A stretch of 64,000 nucleotides of DNA from Pyxicephalus adspersus (GCF_032062135.1 NC_092858.1:122405021-122469020), one strand, 5' to 3'; counted from the first letter of the stretch, positions 46,285-59,285 are shown. The notes: generated by a model from the sequence alone, not told the origin. Made by a program: numbers and translations.

Positions 46285-46870
46285 TAGAGCTCCTCTAGGG
46301 CTGTGGGAGTAATCAGGGTAGCGGAGCTGTCAGCATAGCAGAGCTCCGCTGATTGCTCTGCTCCCTGATTGGCTGAGGAAAGGGAAATCCTGATGATGCT
46401 TGAGCTGTCATCAGTGTTTTCTTATTTCTCAGCCAATCACAGTGCACTAGAGATAAATGGGGACAAGTCTCCTCATTCAAGTCTAGTGCTGAATGGCTGA
46501 GAAACGTAAAAACTTAGCCAATGTTAAGGGAATGAGTAAGGTGGTTTATGTACCCCTGTACTCATTACCCAGGGTGGGGTGGTGGAGATCTGGGAGTCTC
46601 CTTATAAAAGGGGTCTTAAAAAGACCTGCTAAAAACGTTTTTAAAACCCCCATTGTTTTCAATGGAAGCTTTCCTGAAAAGCTTAAAAACACTTGTAAAA
46701 GCCTGCAAGCAACGTTTAAGATTCAGCTCATAGACGTGCCTGAAGGAAACGTCCTGGTGTAGATTAGCCCATTGTAATACATGGGGACTTCAAACTTGGG
46801 CTTTAAAAGCCTCAGGTTAAACAGTGGGGAAAACGTTTGTGTAGACTAAGCCTTGCTTAGTGCAAGGCTA
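46285..46870. mobile_element. Probable composite of short DNA elements
   Basis: At 46285-46480, GGAGCTCTGC/GCAGAGCTCC-type and AGCCAATCA/TGATTGGCT words occur in inverted pairs, suggesting a foldback. From about 46610 to 46870, repeated GTTTTTAAAA, AAAACGTTT and GTGTAGACTAAGCC/GGCTAGTCTACAC words again form inverted pairs (the last around 46850). These patterns suit frog MITEs, but the exact ends and target duplications could not be fixed. Confidence 0.4.
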
Positions 46871-47517
46871 GTCTACACAATGCATTTTATGAACATCTTC
46901 ACGTTTTATATTTCTTGGACAACCTGAACATTTCACTTAAATCAGCTCCCTATTCTTGGGCTGCTTTCTGTCCACTTCTTTCTCTGATGAAGCATCTTGC
47001 AGTGAAAGGTTAAATCTACTGCCAGCCATTCCTGCTATGAATACTGTGCTTTTTATTAACACTAAATTCGCCATTTGTAAAGTACCCATAATTTCACACA
47101 AGCATTTTGAAGGGAACATAATCTGAAGTGTCATTACACATCAATTCTGGAGCACATATTCATTTTAATGTGGTGTAAAGCAATGCAAATTACTCATTAC
47201 AGTTTTGAAGCTGGGGTGTACTGCCAAAGCACGTGTCATTTTAGCTGACATCTGTTTATAATGGTAAACATTGGGGCAGGACTGTGTTTTAAGAAAAATA
47301 TTTTTTTTAAATCGATATGCCCGTTCAACCTAAATTTATATATTTGAAGAATGTATAGCACTTATGTAGGCAGTGAGTGTGTCACTCACCATTTTATAAA
47401 GTACATAGTACAGTAAGTAACTGTTACCAGTGAGGAAAAGATGCTTGTGAATGCTGGCAGCATGGAAAGTTAATTTACAGCTAATGTCCTTATAAAAAGG
47501 CCCTTTGATGAATGCCC

Positions 47518-47945
47518 TGTACAGGATCGCAGGGTGGGATCCTGGATGGAAGCTGCATTTCCCGTATATATGGTCGCTGGTGTGTTGGGATGTGCAAGAG
47601 GGAGGAGGAAGTAGAATCACAGGAAGTAACCTGCAAACAAGCTTATGGGGAAGAAGTGGTGCTGCTGTTACATAGGAAGCTGTTGATGCTAATTTGATTT
47701 TGTTTGACTTATGGACTGTTGAAACCCCAGGCTGAGGATTTGACTCTCACGAGATACTTGTCTTGGGAACGTTCCAATTGACTATGGACAATTGCACAAC
47801 TAGGCTGAAGTAAACCATTTTCTGTTTTGTTTATACCCCCCGGGTTGCTGAAAGGAAGCTGTTCTTAAATTATTCCAATAAAAACTTGTGTCCTTTTGGT
47901 GAAAATCGTGCTGGCTGAAGTCTGAGCTAATCCCCAGACTTTACA
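47518..47945 (+). mobile_element. Possible LTR or LTR 3' part
   Basis: The block runs from TGTACAGGATCGC to CTTTACA (TG...CA), with an AATAAAAAC polyadenylation-type signal at about 47877, some 60 bases before the end. Flanking 5-mers are TGCCC and GACCC, which agree at only three positions. The order 'polyA signal, short R/U5-like tail, TTACA' is LTR-like, but the left end is uncertain. Confidence 0.35.
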
Positions 47946-50188
47946 GACCCAAGTAGGAGTATGCATATTCACTAAATTCTCACTGATGAATCTTGTTGCT
48001 TTTGATGGCAATTCTACCTATCCGTCAGCAATCACAAAGGGGTTGGTAACCTCAAATTATTGTTTTCTTGCTTTGCTGTGGTTGAATAAATAAGGCTGGT
48101 TATGTAAAGAATTTTTAATAACAATGTAAAGAAAAAAAAAACATACAAAACTTATCCATGGAAATGTGCTTTGCTTCTAATGTGCTCTTTTGAACTGAAT
48201 TTGGGTACATCAAAAAATCGTGTCGATATATTGTTTTGCTGAGGTATGTTAATGTAGTAAGTGCATTAACAGAGGTTGTACTTTTCTCCTTGCATATTTG
48301 TGACTGAAAAGGTAAAAAAAGACCTCAACTCCTAATGCATTTATTTGCATTACAAATGCCTTTCCTTGCAGAAGTAGTACATTCACATGAAGAACTATAA
48401 AGTACGGCGTCACATACAGAATTATGTTTTTAGACAACTGCTTAAAGTGCTGCCACTATTGACCTCTTTTTAGAACTTTAGCTGTCTGGCTGTCATTTAG
48501 ACCCAGTGGTTTAAATACCTGGAACAACATGATGACCTGGAACAAATATTCATATTATGAATCTAAGAAAAATCAGAATCCCATTAAAAAACACATTTTT
48601 TAGAGCTTGATTGTTCATTAATGTTCATGTTGTGAGGCAGTTACCACCTACCAGGTGCCCATAGTTGTGCTTTAGCATATAGAGGATATGTAGCATTGCA
48701 TGGAAAATGGTTGGATAAAAAAGAGAAAACTGATCATTTGTTTGAAAGCGTTTGTAAGGAAGAAGTACAAAGTGTCTCGCAAATGCTCAAAATATGTAGA
48801 AGACACTCAGAAAGCATTGCTTTTCAGGTCTATAAAAGTTGTTGAACTGCCAACCACCCATTCAGTGCTGCATGTAGCATCTCAACACCACCCAAATGCT
48901 ACTAATCTGCAAAAAAACACAGAGAGTTTGATGGTTCCTGCACATTTTCTAAGTGGTGAAATGCTAGGAAACCACTTGTTTAAATGCTAGTCTAAAAAAG
49001 CACCAACTACTTTTTTTTGGAATTATGTGTTTTATTAATGTGTATAGCATTGTTTGTGCATGCCTTTGCATGTAATAACTGAACATGGTAAGCAGGACAG
49101 CAGTATATAGGTTACAATAATATGGTAATGTTATGATATATTTCATAAAAGATGCTTCAATCCATTTTGCTGGCAGCTGCAATAACTCATTTCAACTATC
49201 CCTGGCTGTTGCTTGCTGCATTGCTCCAACTCCGCACATTGGAGATGCTCAATTTTTCAGAATATGTCAGAAACACCTATCTTTCTATTCTCAAGTTCAG
49301 CCAATAATATTACAATATGTAATTTAGACCTAAGCTGGAGATTTTGAACTCTTACAGCTGGTGAAGTTTTATACTTATTTTTGTTTGGGTTTCCAGCCTT
49401 CTATGATGACAAACAGGAGTTATCTTCCTCTCCTGTATTCTGCCATTCATGCAACACCATTCCTGTCTTTTCTATATTGTACCTAGTTTTGTTGTGTTCT
49501 TTTTCTTTTGTATAATTTTATTTAATCAAATATCGAAATAGAAAGAGTGTGGGTTAGGGATCTTTCAGATAGTGAAAGATCCTTTCCAATTACAAAAACT
49601 AGCGTAGTGTACGTAGCCTTATATTTAGAAGGGAAAAAAACACCAAAAAATATGAAAACCTGATGTTCCATTAAACCTGATATGTTCCATTATCCATCTT
49701 TGTTATTATGATATCAGGTTTAACGACTTTATTGATCCTATGCTTATTGAATTTAACATCAGGTTGGAATATTGTTATTCAGGTCCCTATGGTAATTTCA
49801 GTTAGGTGCCAACCAGTATTACATTTTTCTAGCTTTTTATTGGAAGTTATCTGGGTGGCTGTAAACTTGTGTGATCAATTCTATAGGGGACCGATGTACA
49901 TTCTTCCTTAACACAGGCACACATCAGCTCTTCAATAGCTTCTGTGAGCCTAAGCCCAGTACAAATACATTAGGCTGGCCAGCAAGGGAGGATTGGGGAA
50001 AATCTATTCAATGATTCCCATTGTAGATTCACTGTAGACCAAAAAAGCACTTAATTCTAAAATTGTGTACTATGACTTTTATTTGCTGAAAGGGTTTCTG
50101 TAGCTGAGCTTTGTGTCTTTGTTTTCAATATGCTCTTTTCCGTGTATATTCTCCATCTTCAGCTGCTTATCCTCTTGTTGTGCCCTAT
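47946..50188. other. Unannotated AT-rich DNA
   Basis: No element ends or supported exon. A 96-residue basic frame at 48700-48990 has no recognisable motif and lacks a credible gene context. Confidence 0.4.
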
Positions 50189-50251
50189 TTCTTGGTCCAA
50201 ATGTCTTGGTTCTTGGTCCATATGTCGTGGTTCTTGGTGCATATGCTCTTG
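50189..50251. repeat. 21-bp tandem repeat, three units
   Basis: Units 50189-50209, 50210-50230 and 50231-50251 follow the pattern TTCTTGGTCCATATGTCGTGG with a few changes each. A decayed fourth unit may follow. The period is a multiple of three, which explains the open frames on both strands (FLVHMSW-type repeats). Confidence 0.85.
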
Positions 50252-50539
50252 TTCTGCTCTTATTCGTGGTGCATATATTCTTTCTTCATGAGTATTATCT
50301 TTGTATATGTGACCTCTGTGGGCACCTTGCTTACTCCCAGTCTGCATGTGTGCTGATATGTATATGCTGGTGGTATTGTGCCCTCTCTTTTTTTGCCCTG
50401 GGGGCCACTGGTGGTTCAGTTCCTTGCTGTGACACAGTTTGAGCTGTCCTCAATCTGGTTGGGGTGCAAGTGGAAACACCAAATACCCCCCTCTTGTTAT
50501 ATAAGACAATATCTGTTATGTATGATAAGTATTATTGAT

Positions 50540-51066
50540 TCTTTGATGTTTGTTAAATAAAAGCCTGCTGTGGCCATTTTTAGTCCATGTCATGCAGTCT
50601 GTGTAAAATAACTAATGTGGGTAATGAACTCAAATCCAAGAGTCATAGGTTCAAGAAGTGAGTGTGCGAGAAAGGAGCTAGGCGTGGGCCAACATGACTG
50701 TGGGGGAAAGGGCAGAGGTCAGTTAAGTGTGTGAGGAGGATGTGGGAAAAATTGTTTGGTCATAAAAAGGTGCATGTGGGAGGAGTATGTGTCAGTTTTG
50801 ATTTAAATTGATTGGTTACAAAAAGGTGCAATGGGTGGGGTTCAATAAGTTAATAAAAGAATAGTGGGATAGTAAGAGGCAGCCCAATTGCATTTGAAAT
50901 TTGAGGAGATTCCCACCCTCCCTGATGGAGATGGTGATGGAGTGTGGAGAGCCATCAGTGGTATGGGGTCTCCAAGTTTATGTAATATGGTTGTTGTGGG
51001 GTTAATACCGGGAGGTATGTGTGGTTGATATAGTTCCTGAGGCGGGTAGGGGCATCTGGGAACAGT

Positions 51067-51105
<39 letters not shown>

Positions 51106-51320
51106 ATCGGAACGCAGGTCCCGGATTAATGGTTTGGAAAGGGTTAAAAAAGATGGTAGAGGACCTGCCACCTGACGATGGTGATGTCTGGTTTTTAGTT
51201 ATGGTTGATATTTATTTATTTTATTGATATTATTTATTTATTACAAAATGTGTTAATAAAAGGCCAGATGGCCATTTTTTAGCATATCTTTGTTGTGTAG
51301 TGAATAAACTTACCGGTTAA
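50540..51320. repeat. Probable retroelement-like repeat with similar segments at both ends
   Basis: AATAAAAGCCTGCTGTGGCC, then ATTTTTAG, near 50557 and AATAAAAGGCCAGATGGCCA, then TTTTTTAG, near 51255 are similar and in the same orientation. They bracket GC-richer sequence with GGGTTAATACCGGGAGG and ATATAGTTCCTGAGGCGGG, which I recall from amphibian repeats. A (TA)n tract lies inside. Length and the terminal similarity suggest one element, but no duplication of the target was found. Confidence 0.4.
51069..51103. repeat. (TA)n microsatellite
   Basis: Seventeen uninterrupted TA units within the 50540-51320 repeat. Confidence 0.95.
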
Positions 51321-52742
51321 AGGGTATGTGAATTGTATGTGTTTCACAATAGGCTCTTTCATACCACAGTCAAGTAGAACAGGGAGGCAACAGCAAGTGC
51401 TATTCATTTTTTTTTTTATATATAAGAATAAATTCAGTTGTACCACTTTTCTCTTAAACTAGCATAATCGCAACAGCTTATCATAGTCAGCCACCTTTTT
51501 CTGACAACTTTTAGTATTGTTTGGGGTTCATTTACCAACGCATACTAGAGAGAATCCTTGTGAAAAGTAAATTCGCATTTTGCTTGATAAGTGAATAACC
51601 TGCATTCACAGCAAACATAAAATCATGGACAATAATTTTCTTCCTGTTGCTTTGCAAGGGATATATAATACTTTATCCACTAAGCTAAGTGAATGCTCCT
51701 TTATTCCTTTAGTAAATCAAGCCTTTAGACTTTTGGAAATGCCTGGCTTGCCACATAATTCTTAACATCACAGCAGGAATCAGTGCAATCAATAAAATGA
51801 TACATATTTCAAAACAGTTGTAATCTCCACTGTGATATATGGTACAGCAGTGCTGACATTTTAAGTCTGGACTTTTTCATACAGTGGCAGCGTTCTGTGT
51901 CAATTAGAAACAGTGACCTGGTTTTACTGCTTTGTGTATGTGAGAGGATAAACCAGAACAGCCAGTGTTGAGTACTTGACACATTCGGAATGTGCGAATG
52001 TGTAATCCTTGCTGCTTTTTGTTCCCTATCTCATTTACTCTGCCACATGACAAACACTTCTCACTCTGAGCTTTTCTTTTCTCTTTTGATGCCAGAAGGT
52101 CAAGGCTAGGGTAACCATCTTCAGAGCCAGTTTCATCTTAGTAAGGGGATTAGAGCTTGTTAGTGGGAAAGAAGAGTGTGTTCTGACAATGAACTTGTTG
52201 CACTTCATAATAAGAGAAGAGTACTGTGCAGTGCAAGTTTTTTTTTTTAAGAAATGTTTCTACAGCCTGCCTTGATCACCACTCCAGCTATTATCACTTG
52301 TCTGCCTCCTGTTGAGATTTTATAGTTGTCCTTACATCCCAGTAATAAGACCAAGCCAGTGATGCTTTTCCAGGGTAACCATTTGGTTTAGTAATACAAA
52401 TATAGATATATTAAAGCTCAAGTAAAAATCCCAAAAAATACAGCATAGCTAGTTCCTGCAGAGCAGGTAATGGTGACTCATAAATTACCCACAGCCATTT
52501 GATTGGAAAGCTATGTACACATGTCATATGATTCTTACCTGAGACCAGCAATCATGCTTTGTGAATCATGTATTATAGTTATTCCCTGTGCTGTTTATTT
52601 GCAAATCAAAGAATATATATATATAAATATTAAAACACAGATATAACATATTAGTATTTTTTTATTGTGTGTATATTTTACACTGATGTTTTATATTTTT
52701 CATTTAAACCTGGACTCATAGGTGAGCTGAACACAGCTGGCT
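51104..52742. other. Mostly unannotated DNA with a possible MITE at 51525-51727
   Basis: At 51525-51727, GGTTCATTTACCAACG at the left and, reversed, GGCTTGATTTACTAAAGG at the right are diverged inverted ends of the 'GATTTACTAAAG' type. The remainder shows no element ends or exon. Confidence 0.35.
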
Positions 52743-53032
52743 AAGGTTAGGTACACACGTCGGATGATTATCACCTAAGATGAATTGTCAGGCTCGTCCT
52801 GGGCGAGAACCTGACATTTGTACAGTGGTTGCCTGACATCTTCATGGATCTATTAGGACTGGTCTACGAGCAGACGATCAGGAATGACGACTTTACTAGT
52901 CAAGGGAGGAGGGCACAACCGAGTTCTACTTGCTCATTCTTCCCCTCTCCATGGAACAGAATGGGCATTGCCTTTCTATAATCTGACTTTGACTGGACAA
53001 TCTGACTTGTGCATGTCTGTGGCCACCTTAAC
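52743..53032. mobile_element. Inverted-repeat element, TACACACGTCGGAT type
   Basis: The left end TAAGGTTAGGTACACACGTC and the right end (reversed TTAAGGTGGCCACAGACATG, then CACAAGTCAGATTGTCC) are diverged inverted copies. The interior has CTGACAT and GATTATC words repeated in both orientations. Related in style to, but distinct from, the family at 40572-40996. Non-coding; the frame 52884-53132 is incidental. Confidence 0.5.
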
Positions 53033-53279
53033 AAGAGCAAGGCTTTTTATCGTACAGTTTTTGACCCCTGTAACACAGCTCAAATTGGCATGTTGCTTAC
53101 AAATATTGGGCCAAGTATACCCACAGAACTAATGTCATATGAATTTGCAGACTACATTTTTTAAAGTATTACCAGGAAGGTTTGGGCTATGTGGAATTAA
53201 AAGAATCATTAAACTCTCAACAGAACCAGTGCAAAATCAGAGAAAATACACAATGAGGCATGCAGTTAACACTTCTTGT

Positions 53280-53784
53280 TTAACCCCTTGAGCAGTAACT
53301 CCGTGTGTGACTCAGGGTAGCTAAAACAATGATAAGTAATAGTAAATGGAGCTTTACCTTATCCGCCAGCATTCTCCTTTGTCCTTCCTGTCTCCTCGCT
53401 TCCTCTGGCCGGCTTCCCCTGCATCTGATGAGTTCCTGGTGACGTCAATGCGTGCGGACGTTGTGTTGGGGGCACGGCGAGAATTTCATATCTATTTATA
53501 TTGCATTCAATACAAAATAACTGTATTGAATGCAGTACATTGGATTTTCTTTGTCTAAAAGCAGTACATTGTCTTTCATGAAAATTTATTTTACAGTATA
53601 ATATTAAAGTATCAGTATAATATTTTTTTTTATTTAATACATTTCTGTTTTGGCGTGATTTTGTGTTTCAAACTTTATTTTATGCATGGTATTATATTTT
53701 ACTGTAAAATAAATTTTCATGGAAAACAATGTATCGCTTTTAGACATATAAATCGGGACAGAAATTAACCGCCCAGGAGGTTAA
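53280..53784. mobile_element. TTAA-flanked non-autonomous element with a long internal inverted repeat
   Basis: TTAA at 53280-53283 and at 53781-53784 bracket inverted ends (CCCCTTGAGCAGT at the left; reversed right end CCTCCTGGGCGGT). Inside, about 43 bp at 53563-53606 (CATGAAAATTTATTTTACAG) is repeated in inverted form at about 53690-53732 (CTGTAAAATAAATTTTCATG). TTAA target sites point to the piggyBac or Kolobok groups. No transposase is encoded. Confidence 0.75.
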
Positions 53785-53819
53785 AGAACTAAATGTAAAA
53801 ATAAAGTAATTGTGAACAA

Positions 53820-53990
53820 GCATTACAGAAGGAGCAGGCTATGTCTCCTCTGCAATAAAATAAACTTACCTGCTCATTTGCAGTTTTTTTTTACCTAAGC
53901 TTACCTCTAGTCACTTGGATCTTCACCCAAGCAGGACCTTCAGCCATCTTGATTGGCCAGGGAGGCATAACATGTACAGGGGGATTCATT
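53820..53990. repeat. Dispersed repeat R2, copy 2
   Basis: Shares TCTGCAATAAAA...TACCTGC and a GGCCATCTTGATTGGCC-like stretch with the copy at 14040-14240. The GCATTACAGAAGGAG/CTCCTCTGC pair makes a short foldback. Confidence 0.5.
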
Positions 53991-54235
53991 CCCCTGGCAG
54001 GGGAGGGCAGGTGATCTTACATAACTCTGTTGTCAGAAAAAAATGCCCTATTTACTTACAGTATCTGCCAGCCACTGTGATAGAACCATTGTTTGCTGTT
54101 GTGCACACTGTTCCCATTTACAGGATGTTGCTACTATGCAGCTTCCTCTTATTGTACTTCCCCTTATGCTCATGCCTTGCCCTTTACTCCATGTTGGTCC
54201 ACACACACCTTTTACATAAACCTCCTCACACAAAG

Positions 54236-54453
54236 GGCCTGATTTATTACAGCTCTCCAACACTGGAGAAGATAGACTATAACAGAAAACCCTGGGTGAT
54301 CCATTGAACCTAGAATGGATCTGGTCCAGGTCTAAAAACAATAGCCAACTAATAGCAAATTATCTTTAAGAAATCAGTTCCAGGTTTGCTGGATCATCCA
54401 GGTTCTCTCATAATAGTCTTCTCCAGTCTTGGAGATCTTTGATAAATCCGGCC
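54236..54453. mobile_element. MITE, 'GGGCCTGATTTATTA' type
   Basis: The left arm GGGCCTGATTTATTACAGCT, continuing CTCCAACACTGGAGAAGATA, is matched by the reversed right arm GGGCCGGATTTATCAAAGAT, then CTCCAAGACTGGAGAAGACT. The inverted ends are about 45 bp and the total length is 218 bp. The interior has CTGGGTGATCC and GGATCATCCAGG in inverted arrangement. Same superfamily as 6950-7076. Confidence 0.8.
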
Positions 54454-55509
54454 CTATGTGCCTGGTCGTGGTATCGCATTTTCTGCTTGCTTTGGATCCC
54501 TCTTTAGATATGGCCTGTAGACGGCTGACCACACATACTACTCTTCTGTTCTTGGCCAGCCCTACATTTCTTCCTTCTTACAAAAATTAAATGTTGTATA
54601 TCAATGCAGGGAATGTCTGCATACTCTCTCAGATTGATTTTATATCTTCAATAACAGCCCTGACATTGAATCAAGAGACAATGGGAAACACAATGAAACT
54701 CTTACTAGGAGTACATTTGCCATTTTTAATAAAATATATTTCATATTTTTGGGTTGCTGAGGCTATTTTGTTTGAATCAATGTATTAAGAAAGGTTATTA
54801 TATGGAGCAAAGGATGCTTTGCCAACAAATAGTGTTGCTGTTGGATTTTGTTTTGGTTTCAGTAAATCCATACAGAGTTATAAATTAAAGTTCTTGCTCC
54901 TTTCCTATGTTGCTCTACTGCTATACATATTTTCTCTGTATTTTTGTCTTTTGATACTACAATGTTCCTGAGACTTTTGGTGGTCTTGCCATGCCATGTT
55001 GGTGTATTTAGCTCCTCTAGTGACTCTAGAGACCAGAGTAAACTACCAGAATTCTCCTTCATTGATGTTATTGGTATTTAACCTTGTGATATTTTGAACT
55101 TCAAATAAACTGAACCATGAAGGACACAAACAGCTACCAAATCAACATTCTCATAGTTTTAATCATCATAATATTCATCTGTATGCTTTAGATCTGCACA
55201 GTAATATAGACTGCTAGTTATTCCTGATGGTGAACTTAGAAACTTCACAGCAAAACTTTGCACACCCCAGGAATTTGCTGTATACCAATGGTAGCAACAC
55301 ATTTAAACCTAATTCCTATATAGAACAAAGAAAAGGATGTGTGCGCCTACCTCTCTGGTTTTGTTACAAATGCACCAAACCCAATAATAATCAAAAAAAG
55401 TTTACAAGGAGGAGAAAGACAGGTTTTTTTTTGTTAAAATTAACCATATGTATTCTTTGGCATACATACAGGTTATGTGTATATACAAATCTGCTGGTAA
55501 AAGCAGGAG
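54454..55509. other. Unannotated AT-rich DNA
   Basis: No element ends or supported exon. Confidence 0.45.
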
Positions 55510-55790
55510 AAAATTAACATACAATCAAATAATATATAAAAAAAAATGTGAAAAAATCAGGCTCCACTGAGAGATGAAATACCAGGGAATTTGTCTTTCA
55601 TTACTAAATAATCAGTTGCCTGTCTGACAAGATGTAATAAAGTTGTTATATATCGCCTGCCCGACGCGCTTCGCCATTAGACTTCATCAGGGGATGTATA
55701 GAGAATGTCAAAGCAGTTAGTGATTAGAGCTGGTTGACAGGGTTACAAAGCACTTCAAAATCAGGTGATTCAGATAAAAGGGGAATAATG
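55510..55790 (-). repeat. Dispersed repeat containing 'CCTGATGAAG...GCGCGTCGGGC'
   Basis: On the minus strand, CCCCTGATGAAGTCTAATGG is followed by CGAAGCGCGTCGGGCAGG. This 'CCTGATGAAG...CGAARCGCGTCGGG' signature belongs to a very abundant class of frog and fish repeats, some attached to retroelement tails. The ends are not defined, and the surrounding segment has no coding capacity. Confidence 0.5.
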
Positions 55791-58700
55791 CATGTGGTTT
55801 ATTGGTTAAAGTTCAGGTGATTGAAGTAACAGACAACCACCTTTCAATCTCTGAAGAATAGCGAATAGTGCTGCAGAATATGTATGCAAAATAAAACATT
55901 TGATAATTTTTGCTAAAAAAACCCTGTCTTTAATTTCTTGTAAACCTAATTCCTAGTCTGAATACAAATGACTGTATTACATAGTACTACATAGTAGTTG
56001 CCTGTAAACTCAATGATATATTTAGCAGGCAATTCTGAGTTGGTTTAGTAGCTTTTTACCTGCTTTAAAGGGGTTTCGTATATACTAATGAAGTTATAAT
56101 CATGCATATTTGTATTAAGTCATGGAATGAAACATTATTTTCTTTGCAATTTACAGTACACCAGATGCTTCCAGACCCTCCCAAATTTATTATATATAGA
56201 GCTAATCATTCCAACTTCTAGCCCAAGAAATAATTCAGAACATACAGAACTATTACTCTCAGTCAGTAAAAGCACAGCAAACAAGGAATGATTCTATCTT
56301 AGCAGTATCTAAAACCACTTAATCTTAAATTGGAATGACACATTGATCTAGTATGCTTGTATTAAAACATTGTTCCAATTTGTCACATGACTGCCTCCTC
56401 TCCGCCCTATTTGCTAAATGAAGCTTATCCTGTGAATCACTCAATGGGTTCCCATTAAACTATACAACATTCCACTTTGAAACTGCAACATAAAACAGGA
56501 GACGCCAATTATCATTCAGCAACTAGTTGTAAACAAATTGGCTTTGCCACTAATTACTCAGACAATCTAATAAAAAGATGTTATCTCTGGAAAAAAAAGG
56601 AAAAGATAAAAACACAGCCCTCCCCGAGATACACAATTAACCGGATTATTTTCGGCAAGCTGGTAAATGTTTGCTTTTAATTGTGTCTTAATGTGAAATT
56701 AGAATTGTCCTGTTGCCTCCGCTGCTTCCCTGCAGCCTGCGGTTTATGCTCCCTATTGGAAATCTGCTTTTACTCTGTTGGCTTTATTCTCACTAAACTA
56801 CTTCTTCTGGGACACTTTGAAATCTTTACTTCTGTACCTTTCCTGCTACCAATTCAATAGGTGTTAGAAATAATAAAGTGTCTTTACCATCTTCCCAGTC
56901 TTAAAGCATTCTATATCTCCCCTACATGTTTATGGGTTTTAGCCAATAAAAATTTGTAATGTAGCAATCATAAAAAATAACAGGATTTCCTTTAGTAGTA
57001 TCAAGCATTAGTATGGAAACTGATAGATTTCAGGATTGAAAGTGCTTAGAAAAAAAATTAAAAATGATTTTCTATCAAGTAGAGAATGGTTCAAACGTGC
57101 ACCATACAGAGCCACTGATATCCTCATTCTGAGTTGAAAATATTTGTTTGTGTTATCAAGGTGGATATTTTTCCATAATAAAAATAAAAATAAAAAGATT
57201 GCTACCTAATGCAAGGTCTTCTTTTTTAGTGTGTCTGCCTTCCTCGCTAAAATGTCACGTTAAACCTAAAAAAGATACCTGTAGGTAGAAAGGGAGTTAG
57301 ATTGTATACTTGCCTTTCTATTAGCTTTCATACAGTTGACAATGACGTCACCATCTTGTCTTGAACATTCATGGGGAATGTAGAGTACTCCAAACCTCAT
57401 AAAAAGATACTTCAGCACAGTGTAAATCATCTTGGGAAGACTTGAGCTTCTAAACACTCTCAGGACTTTTGCTAGAAGTATGATGTCACCCTCCTCATTG
57501 CACTTCAGACAAAAAGTGTAGGTATATCATATTTTTTTTTCTTCCAATTTTTTTTTTTCACATTTTAGCAAGGAGGTAAGTTAAAAACCTTGTAATGTAG
57601 GAGCATTGTACATGATCATTGGGCTAAAAAAAGTAATTGAAATGTCAAAAAGTGCATTGTTTCTACCTGTTCTATAGGCTTTGACATTCCCTGAAACACC
57701 AATATACCAATAGTGTTGTTTATTGTACCACAACATTTTTACCATGATTTGGCAATATGCAATTTTTAAACTTTAAATAATGATTTGGCTGCAAAAGTAG
57801 TTTTGTTTGTTTTTGCATATTTCCTGCTCTCCTACATCAAAGTCTCTAAAGAAAGAAGAAGTGAATGGAGCACATTTCCAGTTGGCACAGATTTAGGGGT
57901 GAGCAGAACAAATGTGGTTGGACCAGTTGAGAAGGCCAACTGGATTAAAAAAAAGTTGGTCCCAAACTCATGAGCTGCTGTGCACATTGGATTTTTGCCC
58001 CAAGACGAGCATGACCATTAATCCCTGATAATTATCTGTACAGGTGTATAGGTGCAGTAACATAATTCCTGAGGTAATCCTGACAAAACTGGCATGCCAA
58101 TGCAGCAGCCTGGTATTGTACAGTTCTAGCATGGGTACTTTTGCCCATTTGCAACCCAGAGCATTCAGAATCTGATCCAAGATCAGCATAGCTCTATTCT
58201 AAGTAAAAAAACTATCCAACCACCACTAGCTTTGATTGAAAGTGAAGTCAAGTTAACCATAACACTTACTTTTTTAAAAGATACTGTACTTATATTATAA
58301 ATAAGTGAGGTGGCAAACTTGTTAGAGCAGAAGGGAAATTTCGACTCCATTTTAAAGTTAACTAGCATGTTTGTGGAATGTGACCCAACAATGACTGTCA
58401 TCAAAAACATGCCATACCAAATATGTCATACTGCAAAATAAGTGTGATAAAGCTCAGAGTTCCGCAATTTAAAAAAAAAATGCCACTGACAAATGCTTTT
58501 ACCATATACAGCTCATAATAAACCAAGGTGACTCAATATCTCTCTATCAATTTCTTTTGCAGCAACATGTCTGATACTACTAATGACAATAGTGACCTCC
58601 ATCAAAGAACACAGAATCAGATGACAAGTCATGATCGTATTTGTCAGGATTAAACTGAAACAATTATTGTACTCCAAAAAGACAGTGATATTCCATTACT

Positions 58701-59285
58701 GACCATCACATTTAATGTTTAATGTTAGAATGTTTTATATGCAATCTGGTAATGATTTACAAATTGCTTTTAATGCTTCTCAATGTCCCTTCATGCCATA
58801 ATACTAATAAAATAGGACATTGCTATTGCCTAACCTAAATAGGTTCCTGTTATACATGTAAACTTGATAATTCAGGAGCCTATGTTTAATTACTGGAGGT
58901 ACTAAGAGAAAGTGTTTTTATTCCTTTATTCCTGTATACTTGTATACTTTGCACCTCTAAGTTATAGGAGGTGTCATAATGTAAGTGGAGTTTCTTTGCC
59001 AACCCTTGGGATGTACTTTTACTTTAACTAAGCAGTATTATGAATTATGAATATGTAAAGTTCACTAAATCCAAGGTAACATCAGGTTGGGGTATAGTGC
59101 GGATTTTTCCCTATCCCTATTTTTCCCTATTCCCTAAAAAAAAAAAAAAAAAAAAAAGGTAACTTTTTGTTTCTCTTCTTAGACCAAAGTAGAATATGCA
59201 TTGTCTCATGCTGGACAATTTTCAGTTATCTGTTTACTCTTAGAAATGAACTAAACTGAAAATAAAATAAAATCACACTTATCTT
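55791..59285. other. Repeat-poor DNA with a candidate conserved stretch (56480-56830)
   Basis: No supported exon. The segment 56480-56830 combines TTAATTGTGTCTTAATGTGA and CCTGCAGCCTGCGGTTTATG words in non-repetitive sequence and could be conserved noncoding DNA. A 22-base poly-A tract lies at 59136-59157. Confidence 0.3.
59136..59157. repeat. Poly-A tract
   Basis: Twenty-two uninterrupted A; preceded by TTTTTCCCTATTCCCT-type low-complexity sequence. Confidence 0.95.

Noticed and set aside
48700..48990. Basic 96-residue frame
   Set aside because: No recognisable motif or element ends; probably chance.
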